NCBI RefSeq assembly: GCF_024763615.1
Contig: NC_077224.1
Span: forward strand, 67,218,712 to 67,282,711
DNA length: 64,000 nucleotides
Origin: Phlebotomus papatasi
Taxonomy: Eukaryota; Arthropoda; Insecta; Diptera; Psychodidae
Reading direction: 5' to 3'
Shown here in pieces: positions 56,725-64,000 of this stretch (position 1 is the stretch's first letter; every line of letters starts with the position of its first letter). The notes beneath the pieces were generated by a model. That model was not told the DNA's origin. It searched no databases and worked only from the letters and a program-made list of their open reading frames with translations. The position numbers and the translations under genes are program-made.

Positions 56725-57784
56725 TAGAGAATGCTATATTAAAAAAAAAAATTGCAAATAAAAGAGAAAACACTGATGTTTCGATGATAATTTTATTGTA
56801 TTCACACCCCAAAAGTTATAATGCACATAAAGTTGTAATATGGGCGTAAACAAGTCCTACTTTTTATTAAAACAGTTCTCCCTGTAGCTCCATATGAAGT
56901 CTTTTGTAAAACATGCTAATTATGCATTTAGTGTTAGTGTTTACATATTTTCTGCGCTATTCAGCATAAAATTATAAGGTGCACAAGAGTGAATTGTAAG
57001 GTGTCTTATCATCTTTTACTTTCAGCAGATTCACTTAATACTATATTTTAATTACATTTTTACCTCATAATTTTCGCGATATGGTCCAATTTTCTCGTTA
57101 TTTTATTTAATATGTTTCACTCTTAGCTTATATTGATATAAATAATTTTTAAAAAATAATTTTTAAAAGAGTTTTAGTGCAAATTAAATGGAACAATTCT
57201 TCTTAGAAACCTTATGAAAATTCACCAACAATTAAGAGACTTTCAGTTAAGTTTAGTATGTGTACAGCATAGAAAAAAATGATCTAAAACGGAAATAATA
57301 TTCGAAACAAGTGAATAAGAAAGAAAGGAAAGAATTCACTGTGTAAACACAAATTCAATTCAATTGTTAATTAAATTATTTCACTTTACTTTCATCAGAC
57401 AAAAAAGAATTACCATTTTTATGCAATACACGTAATTTTGTATTTATCCATATAACACCATTTGTTGGATTTTTTTTATTTCTCTTCTTTTTTTTTTTCA
57501 AAAGAAGAACACGAAGATGTGTATCGTGTGGAAAGAATATTTTTTTATCGTTGTATTTGAAAAAAGAAGTGTTGCATGAAATGCGCCAAACATAATCAGC
57601 AAATAATATAAATAAATACAAAATACAGTGGCCACAAAAATAATATTGTCACCCTATTTTTATTATTAAATAATTGAGAGATTCATTCAATGTAATCAAT
57701 AATAAATTATTAGCCTAATTGTGTAATTCTTTTTTTTTTGTTTAAAAATTCGTAAAAGAATATGTTGTCTATTACACTATTGTT
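56725..57784. other. Non-coding block, nothing recognised
   Basis: AT-rich sequence without supportable genes or repeat families. Confidence 0.35.
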
Positions 57785-57787
57785 TAA

Positions 57788-58297
57788 TGGCGTCTACACA
57801 CTAGAGAAATTTATGTCCATATTGAAGAGTTTTTCCTAAACATGCGTAGGGAATCTTAAAACTCTAAATAACAAATAAATTTTAGTGGTCGCAAAGGGCG
57901 CAACTATATTTGGCATTTGTAGCGAATGCAGATACAAAGAAAATGCATCTATCCCAGTTACTGATCTAACCGACGCGACGATATGCTAAAATTGCATAAA
58001 TTGCTCTTTGGAAGTTCTATAACTACTTTAAATTGCTTCTTTCAGTGGTGCCTCACTTACAACGTGTTCTGCATTGTAATTTATCCTATCCAACGTGGAT
58101 CAATTTTGATGAATTTGAATGCATTTTCGCGGGCTGCACAGCCTGCACTTGCATATTTCTTTTTAAATAAATCAAAGATTAAAAGTTCACATTACTAAAA
58201 ATTCAAAATTAAGCATTGTAACAATAAATGTTTTCCTAAACAAGCATTGGGAATTTGCTTCAATATGGATATAATTTTCTCCAGTGTGTAGAGTCTA
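57788..58297. mobile_element. Longer relative of the 110-bp PIF/Harbinger-like MITE
   Basis: The left end TGGCGTCTACACACTAGAGA and right end CCAGTGTGTAGAGTCTA carry the same terminal arms as 16477-16586, but with about 370 bases of unrelated sequence between. It could be a longer parent form or a copy with an insertion. TAA precedes the left end. Confidence 0.55.
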
Positions 58298-58306
58298 TTG
58301 AGCTCT

Positions 58307-58810
58307 AAGGCCGGCTTCAGACCTTAGGCTAATGCCAGTTCCTCGCTAAGATGTCTTTGTTGGTGACTGAGGATGCGCCAGAAACATTTTCAAACCTACA
58401 TTTAGACTTAGTGCTTAGATTCTGACTACGTTAAAATCTGGTGGGCTGTCAAATGGCATTTACCGAAAATATAAACAAAGAGCATTCTCAAACGTTTTTG
58501 CATAAAATTATTTCTCTCTCGAGACGCTGGAGAAATTTCATTGTGCTTTTTTGGCACCTCAGTTTTTCGCTCAAAACATCATAAAACGCTACCTGAATAC
58601 GCTACATTTCTATAATGATTGATTTTATGATTCACTGTGTCACTGTAAGAGTGCGTTTGCATCGATAAGCCACTAACAAAGCACTAAACCTTCGTTTCAA
58701 AGAGGACTTAGCTGAGTCTCCAAATTTTTGGGCTTATCCCCAACCCGACCTTTTCAGACTATGACTTAAGCGCTAAGTCTCAGTCATAAGTCTCTAGTCT
58801 GAAGCCCGTA
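58307..58810. mobile_element. Element with GGCTTCAGAC-type ends
   Basis: The left end GGCCGGCTTCAGACCTTAGG and right end CTAGTCTGAAGCCCGTA are rough inverted repeats. A similar terminal piece follows at 58924-58960, after the MITE at 58814-58923. The class is unknown. Confidence 0.45.
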
Positions 58811-58813
58811 TAA

Positions 58814-58923
58814 TGGCCTCTACATACTAGAGAAATTTATGTCCATATTGAAGCAAATTCCCTACACTTGTGTAGGAAAAACTCTTCAATATGGTTACAA
58901 ATTTTTCTAGTGCGTAGAGGCCA
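58814..58923. mobile_element. 110-bp PIF/Harbinger-like MITE, second copy
   Basis: TGGCCTCTACATACTAGAGA to GTGCGTAGAGGCCA, the same length and structure as 16477-16586. Flanks are TAA and TAG, an imperfect 3-bp duplication. Confidence 0.7.
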
Positions 58924-59018
58924 TAGGTCTCAACCATAGGTTTTTAGTCCGAAGTCAGTTATTATGTACTGTACACATCACACTAGCAGCATAGCATAAA
59001 AACGGCTTAACGTAATTA

Positions 59019-60454
59019 GGATAAAGGCTCATAATTTTGGACAGTCTGCTTATAAGCATCGATGTTCCAAGTTCGAAGTGCGATATTTTCAATACTAATT
59101 GATTTTTTGTTACTCTCTTTTCAGAAGGGTTGTTTAGAAACTTTGCAAGCTATTTATCGTCTTTTTTTTTACAAAAATTATTTTTAATACGCTTAAAAAT
59201 GAATTGATATGTTGAGGTGAATTTGACTGGAATTTTAAATAACTTGGCTGTAAATTTTGACAGCTAATCCGCCTCAACAGGATGTCCATTGTTCTTCATT
59301 TCAAGAACCAATCTTACCAAGTCCTCTTCCTGTTCATGTAAGGGAACCGTAGAATGTCACAAGAAGCCCAGAAATTTGCTATATCATTCATTAAACTAAA
59401 TTGACTTCGGTAATCCAAGTATTCTCGGATTCGCTCATTCCCTGGCCTTTCCGAGATCCCTTTAAGGCTTTTCTTACTACATTTCGTTCGGTGAGATGAT
59501 GCTCCTTTGTTGTTCCAGACATTTATACTACCTAGTCATCACAAAAGCTAAAATTTCACGAAATTTTGAGAAAAAAACACCTGTCCAAAATAAGGAGTAT
59601 GACCTCACACTGATGAATGTCGTAGAAAATTTCACATTTTTCACAGGAAAAATCTAATTCACAAGGCAAATCTCATTTCAGATCAAATCAACAAATCACT
59701 ATAAATGTGAATTAAGACAATTTTCAACGAATATTCTATCATATCACTCAAAAAAAGCAAAGAAACATTGTTAGTACTTCATCACAGCTAAATAAGACTG
59801 AAGTAAACACGAAATTCTGCCTTATTTCTCGTAAGCAATTGCTCACACTGAATTTTCAACAAAGCAATTTTAACTCAAATCATATTCAAAATTTAACGTA
59901 TTTAGGGTGGAGTAACCACTTATCGCCACTTTTAGGAAAAACTGAAGTTAATCTAATTATAATTTTTTAAGCCTTATTATAAAGTAACTTAAATTTGACA
60001 CATAGTTTCTTAGATATGTTGTCTATAGATATATCAGACTAATAGTCCTTCAATTTAACGTTGGATTACTTAAAAAAATATATTTTTATTAAAAATTCAA
60101 AAATAACCACTTCTCGCCACCTACTTGAAAAGGCCCAAACTCTATTATTTTGGACAATCTTATTATAAAATATATTCAGCGTTACTTTTTCTTCCTGATA
60201 TCCTTTTTAATACTCGTATTATATGATTTTCCTTCGATTTAACTATAGGTGGCGAGAAGTGGGTCACTGGCGAGAAGTGGTGACACCACCCTAGTGCTAA
60301 AATCTTCCAAAAAAAACAAATATTTAGATAGAATTCACTATTCATCAAATATTGGAATAAAAATCCATCATTTTAATCAATTTATTTTTAGTGTCCAATT
60401 TTACCCTCAAAGTGTCCAAAATAAGAAACTGGACAAAATTATGAGCCTTTTGCC
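59019..60454. mobile_element. TA-flanked element with GGATAAAGGCTCATAATTTT ends
   Basis: Ends GGATAAAGGCTCATAATTTT and complement finishing AAAATTATGAGCCTTTTGCC, with TA at 59017-59018 and 60455-60456. It carries a third element at 59905-60291. No transposase domain is recognised. Confidence 0.7.
59905..60291. mobile_element. 387-bp TA-flanked MITE, innermost of a nest
   Basis: GGGTGGAGTAACCACTTATC to GAGAAGTGGTGACACCACCC, TA at 59903-59904 and 60292-60293. The word TTCTCGCCA and its complement repeat inside. A truncated copy starts at 15946. Confidence 0.75.
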
Positions 60455-60750
60455 TATACGCAAAATAGTGATTATACTACATTTTCATCAGTTTCCCACA
60501 AAGCCGTCACTCAGCTTAAGCCGTAAGCCTGTCTAGGGCATTAGGCTCTGTTACTTTCTAATTGATATGAAAGGATCTTCTAATTCAATTTGTATTGACT
60601 GTATTATTTTTGCAGCCACTGTATTTCTTTTTAAACTGCGTGAAATTATTAAGAGACATTGAGCAGTCGAGGGCAATATTTTTTTTTTGTAGTTGAAAGA
60701 AAAAATACTTTTCGTGTAACTAAAAAATCGTATTTAATATTTTTTTGCAG

Positions 60751-63710
60751 GTTGATGTGTGTGCTCGAACGATCATGTAATCACATTTCTCTTCGGCATT
60801 AATTTGTATAAGAATTAATAATTAATAATTGAGAAAGAAAAAGAAAGCAAAAAAAAAGCGGAAAGAAGGATGAAAAAAAGATAAAGAAAAGAAAGATATA
60901 AGAAAAAAGAAAGAAAGGATACAAAACACACAGCTATAACATTAAAGAATAATGATTATATAAATAATAATGAGAAGGATATAGTAAGAAAGAAAAATGA
61001 TAAATTCTGTACTTTTGTGACTATACTGCACATTTTTTTTAAAAATTCTAAAAAAGAAGAAATCTAAATATACTTCTTTCAGAGCGGAATCATCAAGTTT
61101 TTTTTGTTTTGGTAGTAAATTCGGAAGAGATCAATATTGATGGTTTGATTTTTGCAAAATTTTCTTTTCTACCCTGTCGCCTCCATCAGATAGAGAAAAA
61201 AAAGTTAGAAAGATGAGAGAGAAAAGTGAGAAACTAGGGATTAGTTGAGTAAAGAGATTTGTAATACATTTTGAAAAATGATGTAATAAAAGGAAAATCT
61301 ATGTTAATCTAGTACCAAAATGTTTGGAAAAGAGATTCAGTGAATAAAAATAAAAGAAAAATTCAGTATCATATAGGGACTTTTTGTTTTTATTTTTTTT
61401 CTTTTTTGGTCGAAATAGTAATAGAAATATTTCAAATAATTACAGCTTTTTTGGCTTAGTTTTTTTTTGTAACACGATTGGTAAAATTGATTTTTTTTAT
61501 CTAAATGAATGAAATTGGAAAATTAACTTGCATCAGATATCTAATTTAAAGTTTTTTTTTGTAGTAATTTTCTTGCAATTTAATTAGTTTTACCGATGAG
61601 AACTGGCTTTTATGCATTTTGTCTTTTTATTTGTTTTTAAAAATGCATTTGTTTTTTAAAAAAAAATCTATTTACTCTAAAATAATATTGTAGGATCTTT
61701 TGTATATTTGATTTCTCTCGCAATTACAATTTATTTCCTTTCTTCTCACTCTCTTAAAAAAAAGGAACCCCAATGTTTTAGCCGTTTTTTTTTCTATATT
61801 TAAATGTAGAGATTTTAAAGTGAAAAAAATACTTATCATTCTTATAAATCATAATTAAAATGAAAAGAGCGCAAAGATAAAAAACAATGAGTAAGGTTTA
61901 ATGTCATTGAAGAAGAAAAAACATTTCATAAAAAACGTGAAAGATTTTTTGCGGAAAAAAATAATCAAATAAAAAAAATATTGTGAGATATAAAATGGAA
62001 AGAAAAATCAAGATAAAGAAAAAAGCTATTCTTTCGATTTTATTCGTCCATTCAAAGACCAATTTGCAAAATTGATATTCTGTAAATTGCCTGTGGACAT
62101 GTAAAATCGAAAGAATTTTCTTGGTAATAAAAAAAATAACTATTGAAAAAAAAGGTAATTTTTTTAAGGATAAAGAGAAAGTTCATTTTTTTCTATTACT
62201 CTAGTAGTGTAGTATTTTTATCAGATATTTAAAGAGAAAAAAAGGATGAGAAGAAAAAGTAATAAAAAAAAAATGATGAGAATTATTCTGATGATGAAAG
62301 AAATAATATTGTAATTTCTGTGTTGTGACTAAACAAAAAAAAAAATATGAATTATATTGAGAAAAAAATAGAGCAGTGGAGTCAAAGCTTTTTTTTCTTT
62401 TTTGCGTCTTCGAAAAAAAAAATAATAAATAAAAATAAAAAAAATTAGAAAGTATATAATAAAAATCTTTGCTAAATTTTTGTGAAAAAAAATTCTTTCA
62501 TCTTCCAATTCACTGACATTTCTTTTTTTTTCGTGAGAGTTGATGTGATTTATTTTTTTTGTGGACTGACGAAATAACTAAGAAAGTAAATAAATAGATT
62601 AAGGAAAGGATTTGTGATGAAATAATACATGTTTTTTTAGAGAGAAGAAAATAAAAGAAATAGCAATTTTTTCAGCAGTATTTAGATTTTTCCACAATTA
62701 CATTTTCTCCACTTGCTACAAAAAAAACCTTTTTTCTTCCATTTCACATACTTTTCACATCATATTTTTCTTTAATCTAGAATATCACAAAAAAATGGAA
62801 ATAGAAAACAAGAAAAACGACAATTTATTTCATAATTTAAAAAGAAAAATAAAAAAATGAAGATGAAAATTTAACGTAATGCAATGAAAGATATGCGCAA
62901 CAGGAAAAAGAATATTTCAAAACTATTTAGCAAAAAACATTTATTTTGCTAATTATTTTCGAAATATCCAATTGATTTTATAATTGTAGCATTAAACATT
63001 TATACAGAATCCAGAAGAATTTCCATGTTTTAAGTAAATGAAAAAAATAAAAGATAATTATATCACAATACAAAAAAACGAGGAAAAAACAATAGTAACT
63101 AAAAAAAATAAATAAATAGTTGAAAATATAGCGACTTTGATACCGGCAAATAAAATAAAGTAACAATTTTTAATAATGAAAAAAAAAACTGTGTGTAATA
63201 ACAAATAAGCTAGTGGTTTTGAGAAAAAAATGCGATAAAAAACATTTCGTAATTTTTTACATGATGTTGTGTAAAATCCATGAAAAAGAAATATTTAACA
63301 ATTTTTTTCCTCCCAATTGCTAGTCCCCCCCGAATAAGGCAAGATATAATAAAAATGAAAGAAAAAAATAATAATTTAGTAAAAACACAAAATGAATCAT
63401 CCTTGTCGGAAAGAAATATTTGCAGTGAAAGGATCAATTTTCTTTGAAGTGAAAAAGAAAAAACTCAGAGTTCTCATCTGAAAAATTAATGCAAAAAATT
63501 GAGATATTTATGCATGTAAAATTAACAAGAAAATTTGTAAAAGCAACACAGATATGCAAATTAAAGACGATAAATCGATGATTGTTATTTCCTTTTCCAA
63601 ACTAATGCTTCCTGCTTAGTTTTTGTGTTCTGCTGAGAATCCATGCTTGTTTTAGTGAACTTTCCAGGGGTAAATAAAAGGTGAAGACGAAAATATTTCC
63701 CATTCAAAAC
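60751..63710 (+). other. MITE-free AT-rich block, candidate distal 3' UTR
   Basis: A good acceptor (TTTTTTTGCAG, ending 60750) is followed by about 3 kb of very AT-rich, purine-rich sequence without any of the repeat families seen elsewhere, and without an open frame of note. This resembles a long insect 3' UTR. If the donor just after the profilin stop is used, this could be a spliced profilin 3' UTR. It could equally be plain intergenic DNA. Confidence 0.3.
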
Positions 63711-64000
63711 CCTTTCCAGACGCTTTAACTTTGACAGAAGATTCAACACATTAAGTTCATATTTTTTCTGAAGAGAATTGCATAAATTTGCTCCTTGATT
63801 CTTCTAGAATGTTACAGTTTAGTGAAAATTAATTGGAAACATATTAATCCAAATGGAGACAAGGGAAAGTTTCTAATTGGAGACAAACAGTGTAAGTGAA
63901 ACCGTGACGAAAGGCTTCCAAAACCTTGTTGAGTTGCTCCTGAGTGCAGGATTTGTTCTTATTCCTGGTCTTTCCTCTTTTCTCATCTAAAACAATAAGA
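63711..64000 (-). mobile_element. Second copy of the 48922 repeat, cut by the window edge
   Basis: Aligns with 48922-49270. On the minus strand 63886-63966 encodes a better-preserved version of the pogo-like stretch, with SCTQEQLNKVLEAFRHGFTY. The element continues beyond the window. Confidence 0.5.

Larger units (their letters stand above)
58990..60540. mobile_element. Diverged 25297-type MITE holding a two-level nest
   Basis: AACGGCTTAACGTAATTA at the left, and AAAGCCGTCACTCAGCTTAA with GTCTAGGGCA at the right, match the inner arms of the 131-bp MITE at 25297-25427. The sequence in between is the element 59019-60454, inserted at the TA of GTAATTA. The outer left terminus is not clear. Confidence 0.5.

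Noticed and set aside
60830..60930. Purine-rich GAAAGAAA run as a satellite or structural element
   Set aside because: Irregular A/G-rich low-complexity DNA without a fixed period, common in AT-rich insect sequence.

Overview
The window reads as nuclear DNA of an insect, most likely a fly outside the higher Brachycera (a sand fly or another lower dipteran is my guess; nothing here proves it). The evidence is AT-rich sequence, GT-AG introns from about 100 bases to 23 kb, and three conserved genes whose proteins are close to those of Drosophila. All three genes lie on the + strand.

Genes. (1) vasa, 5066-10882, four coding exons, 752 aa: a germline DEAD-box RNA helicase with a glycine-rich N-terminus that carries four RanBP2-type zinc fingers. 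(2) eIF4A, 14162-22876, five coding exons, 405 aa: the translation initiation helicase, whose ATG appears to be split by the first intron (AT|G). (3) Profilin (Drosophila chickadee), 27902-51628, three coding exons, 126 aa, with a first coding intron of about 23.3 kb. I found no other convincing host gene. Most other open frames are chance frames in AT-rich DNA or lie inside repeats.

Everything else is dominated by small, mostly non-autonomous DNA transposons. Three target-site classes can be read directly. TA-flanked elements with GGG...CCC or CAGT...ATTG ends are the most common, and one 2-kb member keeps the start of a pogo/Tigger-type transposase. TTAA-flanked elements with CCC...GGG ends are piggyBac-like. 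TTA/TAA-flanked elements are PIF/Harbinger-like. They are heavily nested, and several nests can be checked against an uninterrupted copy elsewhere in the window. There are also a tRNA-derived SINE, three broken non-LTR retrotransposon pieces, a possible LTR, and foldback elements.

Layout: 1-5065 repeats upstream of vasa; 5066-11060 vasa, with a MITE array in its second intron; 11403-13620 repeats; 14040-23023 eIF4A, with MITEs, a foldback and a pogo-like remnant in its introns; 23024-27560 intergenic with piggyBac-like MITEs; 27560-51628 profilin; 51629-60750 nested MITEs; 60751-63700 very AT-rich sequence without recognised repeats, possibly a distal profilin 3' UTR; 63711-64000 a repeat cut by the window edge.

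Functionally, vasa and eIF4A are both ATP-dependent RNA helicases of translation and germline mRNA control, and profilin feeds actin assembly. The genes look independently transcribed, not an operon. All names, target-site duplications and exon junctions come from reading the sequence; no database search was possible.
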